Assembly (NCBI GenBank): GCA_023548195.1
Contig: JAJHZJ010000221.1
Span: 4,262,358-4,326,357, forward strand
Direction: 5' to 3'
DNA length: 64,000 nucleotides
Source of the DNA: Bettongia penicillata ogilbyi
Taxonomy: Eukaryota; Chordata; Mammalia; Diprotodontia; Potoroidae
Within the stretch, counting starts at the first letter, position 1; every line of letters begins with the position of its first letter. Below, piece after piece: positions 11,406 through 23,205 of this stretch. The position numbers and the translations under genes are program-made. The notes beneath the pieces were generated by a model. It did no database searches. It was not told where the DNA came from and saw nothing but the letters and a program-made list of their open reading frames with translations.

Positions 11406-13384
11406 TATTGGCTGAATATTCCATTGTGACAACCTAGTGATGAAGAAGAGAGAATTTGATTTCTGTTCTACTTGTTAACTTCTTAGGGGGTTGCTGTTTT
11501 CATATCTTTTCAGCTTGTAAGAGTGGGGTTGATGGAATAAGTCAAGAAAGTTGTCCCTTCCCACTTAAAGTGACAAGATACTTAGTTACCTCAACTTCAA
11601 TTCCAATTATTGTTCATATAGTTTCAATCAATTAGGCTACAGACTCAGTGAAAAACTAGGTCATGTCATAAGGGTTTTCCAAACTCACAGATTAAAATGT
11701 AATTGGGAAATGTTTAACAAAATAAAAATACAGTACAACATAGATAATGTTCATTTGTGATTTTCTAAGTCAATATGCAGGGCTCTTCTTCTATTGAGTT
11801 TGATGTACCAGTGTAAGATGGAAAGTTAGTTAATAATCAGAATTACTCCAGTGATTAGAGTGTGCCACTCCAGCAAAACCTCCGGAGAAAATCCATTTGA
11901 CATTGGGTGGGGGGAAGGGGAGAAGAAGAGAGAGAAGAAGAGAGTTTTGGCTTTGGCCTTGGTCTAGGTTTCCTTCCTCTTGCCCCACTTTGGTTGGAGA
12001 AGGATTTGTAAACTTCAGTGGGTCCAGTGGACTTTGGACTTCCTCTCTTCTCCTCAGTGCCCAAGTCTCTTCCTTAGGCTAACTGATGGCAGTGTCTAGT
12101 GCAAACATCAAGGATAGACCATTTGCAGCTCCCCAAGAAGCTACAACAGGAAGTTAAGAGGAAGTTCTTGGGAACCCCAAGAAAGGGAGAAAAGGACTTC
12201 CCACAACTTGGAATTCTGAGTTACCTCTGTGCTGCATGTCTTCTCTAATTCTAAGCTCACTTTTCCTGGATTTTGCATGTACTTGTAGTAGAGTAAGTCA
12301 TGGACTTTTTTTAAGGGTAGGGTGTTTTATATTAAAAACTAATTGAGTCTGGGAGATTAACTGATAATCCACCCATAGTCTTGATGGGAAACATACTGGG
12401 ATAGAGCATTAGACAAGATATTACCAACCCTTTAGGACCATCCTTAGAATCCTGAAGAGATGTTGCCACCTTTCTCTGGGCACCCAGTCTCACCAGTGCA
12501 AGCAGGGGTTCATCTAGTTTGGTCAGCTGTCTCAGAGCATGCATTATATTCTTCAGGATAACATAAATAATTATTGTACAAAACCACAGGGAGATAGAAC
12601 CTTGGGGGGGCATACAATATTTAAGTCAGGTAAATCCAGAAAGTTTCATGTGTAAGTAGTCTGATCATCAGCTTTTGTAGAAGCACATAATATAGAAGCG
12701 AGTGATATCAGAGGGTACCATCTGAGCACTGATTTCTCCAGATTTCTCCAAATCCAGGATAGATCCAGAAAATATTTGACTGTGGTGACTTTCTAGCAGC
12801 TGAAGGAGCAGCTCAATAGGAGGAGAAAAATGTTCTCACTGTGGGAATGGGACACGGGATATGCCCAGAAAACAGTCAACTCATAGACTTAGACCTTTCA
12901 AAAGCAAGTCACAGTAAATTCCCGTATCTATAATTGAAGATCTCAAGATATTTCCTAAAGTAACTGCCTATCAAATCCAAAAATCCTTCTGTCACACTAA
13001 CTCTGAAAATATACAAATTTATGAGGACCATAAAACTTCAAACATATTAAAGTAAATCAATATACCATATCAAGAATTTTAAATGCTTTGAACAATTTGC
13101 TGAGCAGTAATGGCTCTCCATGTCGGACTTACACACAGATGCCACTACTATTGAATTCCACTGGCCAAAGGAGATTAAAAGAAAACATTGGTAAGTCCAG
13201 CAAGGTATTTTTAGTCTCAATACATTCCTGGAGCAATTTCTACTTTTCAACAGATGACAGGTAATGAACTACCTGAAACTGTTGGTTTAACTTGATGATA
13301 TCACACTGTTTTGGGGGGAAAAAACCAAGGAAAAACTAATGGAAATTTTAGCCTGATTAGAGGCTGCTGATCTGAAGTTGTCAA

Positions 13385-14095
13385 TTGATAAATACCAGTT
13401 TTGTAGGGGCAGCATTTCTGTATACATATTACCAACAAAACCCAACAAGAAGAGAAAGAAAGAGAAATTCCATTAAAAAAACTACAAAGAGTAGAAAATA
13501 TTTGGGAATCTACCTACCAAGACAGGAATTATATGAACATAATTACAAAACATTTTCCACATATATCTTTCTAAATAACTGGAAAAATATTAATTGCTCA
13601 TGAAGTAGACCATGCTGATATAATGAGCATTATAAAACTGCCTAAATTAATTTACTCACTCAATGTCATACCACCAAATTACCAAATAATTCCTTTACAG
13701 AACTGGAAAAATCATACAGAAGTCATGTCAAGAATATCAAGGAAATCAATTTTTTTTTTTAATGGGACAAAGGTGCACTAGCAGTAATGGATCTCAAACT
13801 ATGCTACAAAGCTATAATAAAAACAACTTAATAGTGAGAGATTGATCAGTGGAACAGATTAGGCATGCATTTTTTTCAGAAGCAAATCAATATAGTAATT
13901 TCTGTTGATAAACCAGAGATCTCAGCTATTTGGGCAAGAAATCCCTATTTGACAAAAACTGTTTGAAAGACTGGAAAGTAGACGTAGGCTAACATCTCAC
14001 AGTGTAAACCAGATAAGCTGTGAAAATGAACACATGATTTAGAAATAAAAGGTGATATCATAAACAGATCAGTGGAACATGGGAAAAATGTTTGG
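13385..14095 (+). mobile_element. Decayed L1 ORF2 3' part
   Basis: The translation contains the L1 ORF2 pattern FVGAAFLYTYYQQNPTRRE, then KYLGIYLPR and YNYKTF-like residues, in a frame broken soon after. Later GTGCACTAGCAGTAATGGAT and GATTGATCAGTGGAACAGATT are typical of L1 ORF2. It is a pseudogene fragment of a non-LTR retrotransposon. Confidence 0.75.
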
Positions 14096-14614
14096 TTTTT
14101 CAGGTCTTGGGTGATGGATCAAGATGGTGTTGGTTTGATCACTTGGTCCATGATCTCTCCAGTGCCATGATGCTTCATCTAGATGGCCTCGTCTTCCCTC
14201 TAAGTGGTAGTTGGTAGGGATGGCTGACCCCTATTCTATAGGAGTTTCCTCTCTGGATGATGGCTATAAAGGCTGCCCTAGAAACAGGACTGGTAGTCTA
14301 GGATTGGAGTGTCTGCCTATCGGCCTGTTGGTGACAGTTGATCAGCAGTTGTTACTGGTGGGGATCAGGAAGGTGGACCCTTCCTCCACAAGGATTCTCC
14401 CCTCCATAATATCTGTAGGAGCTAAGCTAGAAGCATCCTTGGTGGATTCAGGAAGACTAGTTAGGAGACTGATTATAGTAGTCCAGATGACGTATTGATA
14501 AAGGACTGAACTTGGATTGTTGTTGTATGAGGTGAAAGAAAGATGCAAGGGATGTTGGGGTAGAATTGACAAGATTTGGCAAATAATTAAATATAGATGG
14601 TTGTGATGAGAGTG

Positions 14615-15060
14615 AACATAGAGTCATCAAATCAATTCAGTTAAACTCAACAGATGTTTGTTGAGTGCTTTCTATGTGACTGATACTATGTTAGGCACTG
14701 GAGATAAAAAATGGAACAGACTCTGTCCACAAAGAGGGTCAGGAGTGGGCTCCTCTAGGCTCCTGAATTGTATTCTGGAGGAGCTCAATATTCCATGAGA
14801 TGAACACTCTAGCCATGAGCCTGTATAAAGATAGACTAGACAGATTGTGAAGTGTAGTAGGAGTTTGTGTTTTGTTTTAGGAGGAATAGAGAGTCACTGA
14901 AACTTCTTGAGAATGAGTGACCTAATCGGATCAGTGTTCGGGAATATCAAATTGGCAGCTTAACAGCCTGGGTGGGTGGCAAGATGGTGATATTGCTGAC
15001 GCAAACAGGGAAACTAAGAGGTGAGGTGGGGTTAGAGGAAAAGATGAGATAGGGAGAAGG
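14615..15060 (-). mobile_element. L2 LINE fragment
   Basis: GATGTTTGTTGAGTGCTTTC followed by TATGTTAGGCACTGGAGATA is the antisense L2 3' end. Diverged antisense L2 phrases follow (GAGTCACTGAAACTTCTTGA, GTGACCTAATCGGATCAG). Confidence 0.65.
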
Positions 15061-16734
15061 TAAGAGGTGGGAAAGGGAGGGAAAGCAGAGGGAAGGGGGA
15101 AGAAGAGAAAGAGACAGAACCTGAGGCTTCAAAGTGAATACATCAGGATTCAGCTCTACAAAGAAAGGCTAAACCAAAGGCATGTATCCCTAGAGAACAG
15201 CCTTCTCTTTGGAGTGGCATGGTTTTGTGTAGCTGTGTTGTGTCATCCTGCTGCTTTTGAATAGTTTCATACCACACCCAAGTTCCTTGGAAATAAATTA
15301 CTGTCATCATTGTGTCTCTCATGAGAATGAGTAGGGGAATTAGGAAAGAACAAATCTAACAGGACTGATGAACAAGAAGTAATGGGGATTTAGAAAAAGG
15401 CATTTAGAAATCTATTACTTTATTGTACTTTCTCTGTAGATTATGCCTAGAGCTTCTGCGTGTTTGTGGTGGTTTGGTTTCAGATTATTAGCATTTACAG
15501 CTGGAAGGAAAACTAGAGATCAACTATTCCTGCCCCTCATTTTATTTTTTTTTCATTTTTTGTTCTTTTGAACTTAAAAATCATTTACAAACAAAAACTT
15601 TTCAATGTTAAAAAAGACTAGGATTATATATATTATCATGAAGTCTACTCTCTCTCTCTTTTTCTCTCTCTCAAATACACACATGTATATATAGTTTTTA
15701 AAAAGTTTATTAAATTTAATATCTTCTGGACTTTTGTGTCTTTTATATATGTCTTCATTTTTAATGCACTTTTGATTCTTTTTAAAGTTTATTTCGTTTC
15801 TTTTAGTATTACTAACTTTCCACTCTCTCCTCCTCTCCACAAAACTCTCAAGTATAATAAACAAATACAGTCAAGCAAAACAAGTCCACATATTGACTAT
15901 GTTTAAAAATTAAGGTCTCATTCTATACCTCTAGTCCATCACCTCTTCCAGGAAGTGGGAAACATTATTTATTTTCTCTTCTGGTGACATGACTGATCAC
16001 TATGCTACACCACACATATTAGATGTGTCCTTTCCTTCTCTCTGGGACTACTGTGGACTATATGCTATGTAGTGGTATCATTGCTTCATAGCATATGTGC
16101 AGTTTAGTGACTTTTTGATTATAGTTCCAAACTGTTTTCCAAATGTTTGGACAATTTCTGAGCCCTTCCAACCATGCATTAGTATACCTTCCCTCCCATG
16201 CCTCCCTCAATAATTGCTGTGTTTATATCTATCAGTCTGATGAGTATGAATTGGAAACTTAGAATTGCTTTAATTTTCATTTCTATATTATTAATGATTT
16301 GGAGAATTCTTTCAAATAGCTGATAGTTTGTTTTTCTTCATGGTAAGCCTTCTAGACGCACAATCTGAGCTCCTACTGGGCGTGGCAACCTCAGGTCCTG
16401 CCGGGACAATTGACTACTTACGTTTCCGCTGCTGAGTTCTTTCATCGTGTAGCCCTAAGGGTTGAGATGTGCTAATGGACGTTCTTAGCCATCTACCCTG
16501 GGTGCTCCTCTCCACCTCACAATACATTTTGTTGATGTCAGATTAACTTTTACAAAAGGATGCTAACTAAGAAGGTAAAGCGAGAACAGAAATATAAAAA
16601 TCTTCCTCCCAAACTGGGGGAGGGGAGCCTCACTCTTCCTGTGGAGAGTGGGTTCAAGCCTAAAGTGGGTAGTACAAAACATTCTTTGCTCAATCTGGGA
16701 TTCATTCTCCCCCTTGCACACATCCCCCATCCTC

Positions 16735-16768
<34 letters not shown>

Positions 16769-17289
16769 CTAGGCATATATAATATGCCTATGTATGTATA
16801 TATGGAACATGGAACTGAGAGAATCTCACAGCCCCTTTGCCTAGATATCCTTTCCTCCCATCTGAGTCCTTACCAAAGTCACTTGTATGAGATATTGACA
16901 GTGATCGCATTTTTTTCCTTGCTTGGCTGGACTAGTTTCTTTGCAGAACCCAGCTGAGGTGTCCACTGCTGGACTGGATCAAGCAGGTTACACCTCAGGG
17001 CTAGCTTTTTACCAGACTCAGCTATTGTACCTCCCACCTCTGCTGGTCTCCACTATGGACTCTACCTACTCAGGGGACCTCCGGTGGCTCTTCCAATCTT
17101 TCAAAGCTTACAAGGCCATAACCTAGCCCATTCCATTTCTGGATATTTATTTTTAGGGAGGACTAGCATCTCTGGTGTGAAGACTTTCCCAGCTCTTTTC
17201 TGAGCTGGATCTTTGGTGTCTACCTGTCATCTATCTCTCACCTGTGGCTTCAAGAAGCTGTAGTATGTGCAGTGGCCACAGTCCAGTAA

Positions 17290-18140
17290 AACTGTCTCGG
17301 CAGACAGGCTAAATTAGGTTGAGGGTAGGGTTATGGCTATCCCAAGCATGTGAAGACTTCCCCTGGTGGGAATGGGCAGATGAAAACAATTTGTTCCAAT
17401 GACCATGAAGACAGCTGAAACAGGCACTATGGAGTGCCTAGAGCTTGATCAGACATTGAAGATGCCAAGGTCATCCACTGCATCTTAGCCCATCAACAGT
17501 CATCTTTGATGTGGATACAAATGATACCCTAGGGGTTAAGGAGAATATTAAGAGTTTCTTTTCCAGTATTTTGTGAGACCCCCAAATTAATCAGCACCTC
17601 CCTTCATCATCTCCCCTTGCACTGATAAATACAAGATCTAAACCAAATAAATACAAAGTAATTAGGATATACTATAAAACTTCTTTTTGGCTTGTACCAA
17701 AAGAATTGCTTTTGTCTCTCTTATCCTGTGTCTCCCACCATCCTTAATCTTTAACCTGTGTCCCCCTTGTCCTGTCTTTAATCTTTAACCAAACATAAAA
17801 CCCTAAGATTTGTAGACTAACTTCCCTGTCAGGATTTTGTCTATAAGCCTAGTCACCTCAAATATCAGTACCTTTTACTCAGCCCTGTGACTACAGTAAA
17901 GGTCTGTGTGCTTTCACATCAAATAAAGCTCCCAATAGCTAAAAGAGAACATTGTTTAAGTGAATTCTTTCACACCTGAACTGCTCTCCTGATTCTGACC
18001 TCAACAATCTTGACTTTCGTCCTGTTACTGGACTTGGATGACTCTGGAAGAGAGAGCGAGGCTGATGACTTTGTGCAACCCTGGAATCCAGACATCGCTC
18101 CATGGTGTCATTGGTCATCTCATAAAATGAAGAATTAACA
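17290..18140 (+). mobile_element. RTE/MAR1-type repeat interrupted by a solo LTR
   Basis: GAATGGGCAGATGAAAACAA, TGAAGACAGCTGAAACAGG and CCATCAACAGTC (to 17501) belong to the marsupial RTE-type 3' region. It continues at 18007 with TTGACTTTCGTCCTGTTACT and GACTCTGGAAGAGAGAGCG. The break is exactly filled by the LTR at 17507-18006. The left limit is approximate. Confidence 0.65.
17507..18006 (+). mobile_element. Solo LTR of an endogenous retrovirus, 500 bp
   Basis: The ends are TGATGTGG and CCTCAACA, with a perfect 5-bp duplication ATCTT at 17502-17506 and 18007-18011. Inside, a TATAAAA lies at 17673-17679 and an AATAAA at 17922-17927, in the order expected for U3, R and U5 on the + strand. 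No internal viral sequence adjoins it, so this is a solo LTR. The family was not identified. Confidence 0.75.
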
Positions 18141-19503
18141 AGAATAATTCATTTACCTAATATCAAAAAAGAACAAAATGAAATAAATAGGAACATGTAG
18201 TCAAGGACACATGCTAGCCAGGTGGGAGATAAGGTAGCCTTCCTCCTCCCTAACCGGGAAGCTTCCAACAATTTTCCTCACTGGAAATCCACTAAGGAAG
18301 AAAATAAGAGAGTAGCTTGACTCTTTTGTATGTATGTACAGTAAGTTCTGTCCGAGCACTCAGTAAAAAGACATTACCACACGTGATACTTGTACATGCT
18401 CTGAAGTTGGGGGAAGGGACTCTATATTACAAATGCATGGAAGTAGGTTCACTAAGCAGGAACCAGACAGAACACATTTCTCATGCATCAAGGACTACCC
18501 TCAGTCATCACATCTTCACTTGAAAACTGTTCATATGCTTTGACAATCTACCTATTGAGATGGCTCTTATTCCTATAGATTTGTAGTAATTCCCTATATA
18601 TTTTGAATATTAGACCTTTATCGAGATATTGGCTATGAAAATGTTTTTCTCAATTAACTACTCCTCTCCTAACTGCATTGGTTTTGATTGTGCAAAAGCA
18701 TTTCAAAGTTTTACATAATTGGAATTATTCATTTAATCTATAATCATCTCTATCCCCTGTTTAGTTAAGAATTCTCCCCTTATTAATGGTTGTGAAAGAC
18801 ACCTCCTTCCCTTGCTGCAGACTCCTTACTGAGAAGATGTATATGAAGGCACAGAAGTCTGAGGATTTCAAGTTTCTGATCTGTGCCCAAAAATGGCAAG
18901 GAAAAAAAGACAGACTAGGCAGCTAGCAGCTAGAGGTGAAGGACTCTCTCTCCTAGGCTCACCATGAGCCTCTCCCACAAATTGCATGGCTGTTCTGGGG
19001 TTAGGAAGAAGGGAGAAATTCCCTTTCTCATCCTTTTCTGCACTTTCATCTAAAAGTTCAATGGAGTGAAAATGCATGAAGTATTAAAGTGGGTCATTGG
19101 GAAAAGATTGGTTCTTCTAACAAGGTTTAACACCTTCTTACTCTTAGCTGCCATTTATCTCTCAGCCCATCACATGGAACCAGGAATGTCTTAATGCTAG
19201 CTAGATTCAGCTCACAAGACATGACTGTTAAGTTTTCATTATGAGCATTTACACTTCAGAAATTGGAAAATATGAATCAGGGCTTGATGTATTGTTTTAT
19301 TGATTGTCTAGATTTAAGAGAGTAAGAGAGAAAATGTTAATAATGCACATTAAAATTAAAAGTGTGTCAGGCATGCATGTTTTTTGAAGAGCTAGCTGCT
19401 AAACATTTTCTAGGCCACTCTTGCATGGAGCTCGTCAAAGGAGTTCTCTGCATTTTCTCAGACAGATGTCAGTCTGACCAACGTCTATGATTTATTATCT
19501 CAT

Positions 19504-19680
19504 CAAGGGGAGTTACCAAATTACTCAGCAGCTCCCTTCATCACCTCCCCTTGCACTGATAAATACAGGATCAATACCAAATAAATACAAAGTAATTAGG
19601 AATAGGGAACTATCAACTGGAAAAATTAGGAAAGGCCTTTTGTAGAGATGGTACTTGAGCTGAGCTTAGGTTCCCAAGAG
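19504..19680 (-). mobile_element. Segment shared with the solo LTR, followed by L2-like sequence
   Basis: About 89 bases at 19514-19602 closely match 17580-17668 inside the solo LTR (CTCCCCTTGCACTGATAAAT, then CCAAATAAATACAAAGTAAT). After 19603 the sequence runs into antisense L2 phrases (GGAAAGGCCTTTTGTAGAG, CTTGAGCTGAGC). Confidence 0.5.
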
Positions 19681-19684
19681 ATGG

Positions 19685-20000
19685 AGGTGACCCTCAGCCA
19701 GTTGGAAAGAGAACCTGGAGTCAGAAAAACCTGAATCTGAATCTTACTTCGAACTCATGCTATGTATTGCTCTGGGCAGGTCACTTGATCTTTCTGGGCC
19801 TGATGTAACATGAGGGGGGTGGAATTGATGATCTTGAAAGCTCCTTCTAGCTCTAAATCTATGATCACATTATTGTTTCCCCATTTGTAAGATCATGATA
19901 ATAATGTTCCATAGCATCTGCCTTACCAGGCTGCTGTGGGGTTCAGATAAGATAATGCATGCAAAGCCTTTTCAAAGCTTGAAGTACTTGTACTATATAA
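19685..20000 (+). mobile_element. tRNA-derived SINE
   Basis: AGAACCTGGAGTCAGAAAAA, then GGCAGGTCACTTGATCTTTC, and a tail with AAGATCATGATAATAATG and GCAAAGCCTTTTCAAAGC, the order of a sense SINE with a MIR-like tail. Confidence 0.6.
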
Positions 20001-20509
20001 AAGCCAAAACCTTTATGCATTGTCTGATAGTATGTTTTTTTAATTAACATCTACCCAATTCCTGAGAAATTCTTTTACATGAACAATGACTTCCTTCTAA
20101 TTTGCATGAGTACAATTGACTTCCTTCGAAGGAATAACTCTCTAGTGAGGAAATTTCAGGCATATTGATGGATGGTGGGGGAGAGGGGAAGGTATATTAT
20201 ATATAGGCATATATATGTATATACATATACTCACATGCTTGGATTCAAATCCTACTTGGATTCAAATACTGAAGTATATTATATTTATATATATTATGGT
20301 CTTTCATTTATATAGATCTTACATGTGTAATACAAAAGACTCCGTGACTGTATAAAATGTTTTATTGATGGTCTTTTATATGTTGTATGTATATATAAAG
20401 TTCTTGTGCATATATGTTTATATGTTGACATATATAAGACCAATAACGCATTTTGAAATGGTCACAGAGCCTATGTGTGTGTGTATATGTATATGTATAT
20501 GTATATATG

Positions 20510-20715
20510 TGTGTTTTATTGAGCTTGTTCAGTCATTTCAGTGGTGTTTGATTCTTCATGACCCCCTTTGGGGTTTTCTTGGTCAAGATACTACAGTGGT
20601 TCACCATTTCTTTCTCCAGCTCATTTTATAGATGAGGAAATTGAGGCAAACAGGGCTAAGTGACTTACTCAAGGTCACACAGCTAGTAAGTGCCTGAGAT
20701 CTACCTAGCTGCCCT
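20510..20715 (-). mobile_element. Antisense tRNA-derived SINE
   Basis: Inverted SINE order: GTTCAGTCATTTCAGTGGTG, GGGGTTTTCTTGG, TTATAGATGAGGAAATTGAG, AGGTCACACAGCTAGTAAGT. A tract of TATG and TATA units precedes it (about 20190-20510). Confidence 0.65.
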
Positions 20716-21204
20716 AACTATCCTCACCGTGCTGGAGCATTAACTAACAGATACACATTCTGGTCACCTTACTCAGGAAAGACAGTCATGCACATTCCCC
20801 CCTCAACCCCAGTTGCACTTACATGAAAACTCTGAAAAACCATCTCAGTCATTTCTTTATGAATAAATTTTACTTTAACACAGAGTGCAAATTCCCACAG
20901 ATTTTTTGTTGTTTTTTTCCAAGGATGTACAAGGATCTAGACAAATAGTGAATGCAAATCCACTTTGAACAAATTCTGATTCTCTCCTGGTGCCAACTGA
21001 AAGTATAAGTGATATATGAAAGTGATATTGACCGGAAACATATTGCAGGATAAAAAACAAATTAAAACTGGTGAGTTCAACTTTAGTCACTGAATACTCT
21101 TGCTGTTCAGAGGTCAGAGGTGGGTAGCATTTGATGATTCAGCCAAGCCTTGGCTATAAAATACTTCCCCCCACAACTTAAAAGACCAGAAACTAAGAAT
21201 AACA

Positions 21205-21365
21205 CAGTGTGGTAGAAACAGCAGCGGACTTGATGTCCAGAGACCTGAGTTTGAATGTTTGTTCTACCACTTACTAGTTCTTTACCTCTCAGGACTTCAG
21301 TCTCTTGTCTGTAGAATGGAAGGGTTGAATTTGATGACCTACAAGGTCCTTCTAGCTCAGACATG
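21205..21365 (+). mobile_element. MIR-like SINE
   Basis: AGACCTGAGTTTGAATG, CCACTTACTAGTTCTTTACC and GACCTACAAGGTCCTTCTAG follow a sense MIR-type SINE. Confidence 0.6.
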
Positions 21366-21554
21366 CAGAGTTATCCGTCTAAAATATAGTAAGTGGTTTT
21401 AAAGAATGGAAACCCCTGTCTTTCAGTAAACAATGCTCATTTGTTGTAGATAATGTTCTAGGGCATGAAGGGGACAAGAAGATGAAACTTATCCTCTTAA
21501 AAGCAGCTGATTTACACTTAATTTATTTAGGGCTATTTCCCCACCCCCACCCCT

Positions 21555-22329
21555 TCTCATCAGTCACTCAGTAAGATTTAATTAAGCACCTGTTATGCTC
21601 TAGACACTGTGCCAAGCGCTGGGATACAAAGAAAAGCAAAAGACAGTCCCTGCTCTCAAGGAGTTCACATCCTAATGGGGGAGAGAAAATACAACTATGT
21701 ACAAACAAGCTATGTATAGGATAAACTGGAGATGATCAACAATAGGATAGCACTAACATTAAGGGGGATCAGGAAAAGCTTCTTGTAGAAGGTAGGATTT
21801 TACCTGGGATAAAAGGGTGTTAAGGAGGCAGAGATTAGTGAAAATGCCTTAGAGGTGAAGTTTCTTGTTTGAGGAATAGCACAGAGAGGTCAGTGTTACT
21901 GGATCAAAGAGTATATGGTGGTGGTAGCAGAAGAAGCAGGGGGAAAAAGGGGAAAGAAGACTGCCAAAAGCTCTTTCTGTGGTAGCAAGGAAATGGAAAT
22001 TGAGAGGAGGCCCATCAGTTGAGGGATGGCTGAACAAATTATGAATGTAATGGAATACTATTGTGCTATAAGAAAGGATAAAAGTGATGGTTTCAGAAAA
22101 ACTGGGAAAGACTTGTATGAAATGATGTAAAGTGAAGTGTGCAGAACCAGGAGGACAATTTATTCAATAACAATAATATTGTAATGACAATAAATTCTGA
22201 AAGATTTAGGAACTCTGATCAACAAAAAGACCAATTATAATTCTAAAGGACTTGTGACTTGCTATATACCACCAGATAGAGAAGTGATGAACTCAGAGTA
22301 CAGACTGAACACCTCTCCTGTCCCTTCCT

Positions 22330-22397
<68 letters not shown>

Positions 22398-22461
22398 TCC
22401 TTCCTTTCTTCCTTCTTGCTCGCCTCTCTTCCTCCTCTCTCCTCCCTTCCCCCTCCTCCTC

Positions 22462-22522
<61 letters not shown>

Positions 22523-22870
22523 CTCTCTCTCTCTTTCCCTCTCTCCCTCTCTCCCTCTCTCCCTCTCTCCTTTCTCTCTTCCCTTTCTTTCTCTCCTTGG
22601 GTAATGCAGGAATTTATTTTGTTTTGAATGAGTTTGTGTGTGTGTGTGTGTGTGTAACAGATTTTGTCTTTCCTGCCTCCTCAGTGGGTAGGCAAAGAGG
22701 AAGAGCATGGTCAAGAATCTGGAATTGAAAATAAACTAAAATTGATTTTTTAAAAAAGCCTGCAAACGTAGAAAGGGATCAAGTTATGAAGAGATTTGAA
22801 TTCCAAATAGGGCATTATATTTGATCCTGGAAGTGCTAGGAAGCCCATGGAGTTTCAAATTCTAAAATGT
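21555..22870 (-). mobile_element. Antisense L2 split by a sense L1 3' fragment
   Basis: Antisense L2 runs 21555 to about 21955 (TTAATTAAGCACCTGTTATG, AGGAGTTCACATCCTAATGG) and resumes at about 22770 (AAGTTATGAAGAGATTTGAA, ATATTTGATCCTGGAAGTGC). Between them is sense L1 3' sequence (GGAAATGGAAATTGAGAGG, GGATGGCTGAACAAATTATG, AATACTATTGTGCTATAAGA). Its 3' UTR is swollen by pyrimidine microsatellites. Confidence 0.7.
22321..22600. repeat. Compound pyrimidine microsatellite (CTTT)n then (CT)n
   Basis: About 80 bases of CTTT units are followed by C/T-rich sequence, about 50 bases of pure CT, and CCCTCTCT units. A short TG run follows at 22636-22656. Long open frames on either strand here are translations of the repeat. 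Confidence 0.97.
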
Positions 22871-22934
22871 TTCTTTTTTCTCTTTTTTAATTACTTCCCT
22901 TCACCAACTTTTGCTCTTTTAGGGCAAAAACATC

Positions 22935-23130
22935 AATAGGAGGCAGTGTAGTATGTGGAAAGAGTACTGTTTCTAAAGTCAGACAACTCAGATTCAATTC
23001 CCACTTCTGCTACTTACTTTTGTCATTTGGATCAGGTCATAACATCATTAGCCTCTAGTTTTCTTATCTGTGAAATGAGGGAATTGGACAAGATGACCTG
23101 TAAGATCCTTTCTAGATATATGATCCTATA
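22935..23130 (+). mobile_element. MIR-like SINE just upstream of exon 2
   Basis: GGCAGTGTAGTATGTGGAAA, TCAGATTCAATTCCCACTTC and GATGACCTGTAAGATCCTTT, in the order of a sense MIR-type SINE. It ends about 75 bases before the exon 2 acceptor. Confidence 0.65.
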
Positions 23131-23205
23131 AATATGCTTCTACTTTTATATTTACCACTAAAATAAAAAGATTTTCTTTTTTTTTTCAAAATTTGTCTTT
23201 TTCAG

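Larger units (their letters stand above)
16341..18512. mobile_element. Composite insertion, TG...CA ends, within L1
   Basis: The insertion begins TGGTAAGCC and ends CATCACA, flanked on both sides by TCTTCA (16335-16340 and 18513-18518). TG...CA ends and a 6-bp duplication suit an LTR element. No retroviral gene was recognised inside. It contains a CA microsatellite (about 16735-16766), RTE-type sequence and a separate solo LTR. Whether the outer part is one LTR element is inferred. Confidence 0.5.
15840..18790 (-). mobile_element. Antisense L1 fragment split by a 2.17 kb insertion
   Basis: Marsupial L1 3' UTR and ORF2-end sequence in antisense lies at 15840-16340 (ATACAGTCAAGCAAAACAAG, GTTCCAAACTGTTTTCCAAA, CAAATAGCTGATAGTTTG). 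It resumes at 18513 (CTTGAAAACTGTTCATATGC, TTAGACCTTTATCGAGATAT). In the remembered L1 consensus these flanks are adjacent. Confidence 0.75.
5913..23205 (+). other. OSMR: OSMR intron 1 (17.3 kb)
   Basis: The intron runs from the donor in the CpG island to the acceptor of exon 2. It contains MIR, L2, L3/CR1, hAT, L1 and nested LTR insertions, listed separately. Stretches with nothing recognised include 6730-7570, 11414-13380, 14100-14610, 15065-15530, 18795-19500 and 20720-21200. Long introns near the promoter often hold enhancers, but none can be named from sequence alone. Confidence 0.6.

Noticed and set aside
13385..13603. Open frame as a gene
   Set aside because: It is a piece of L1 ORF2 broken by stops soon after.
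16341..18512. Complete endogenous retrovirus
   Set aside because: No gag, pol or env sequence was recognised, and only LTR-like ends and other repeats are visible.
22321..22400. CRISPR-like regular repeats
   Set aside because: The units are 2-4 bases with no spacers, so this is a microsatellite in a vertebrate genome.
22254..22714. Long open frames on both strands (Leu/Ser-rich and Glu/Arg-rich)
   Set aside because: They are translations of CTTT and CT repeats.
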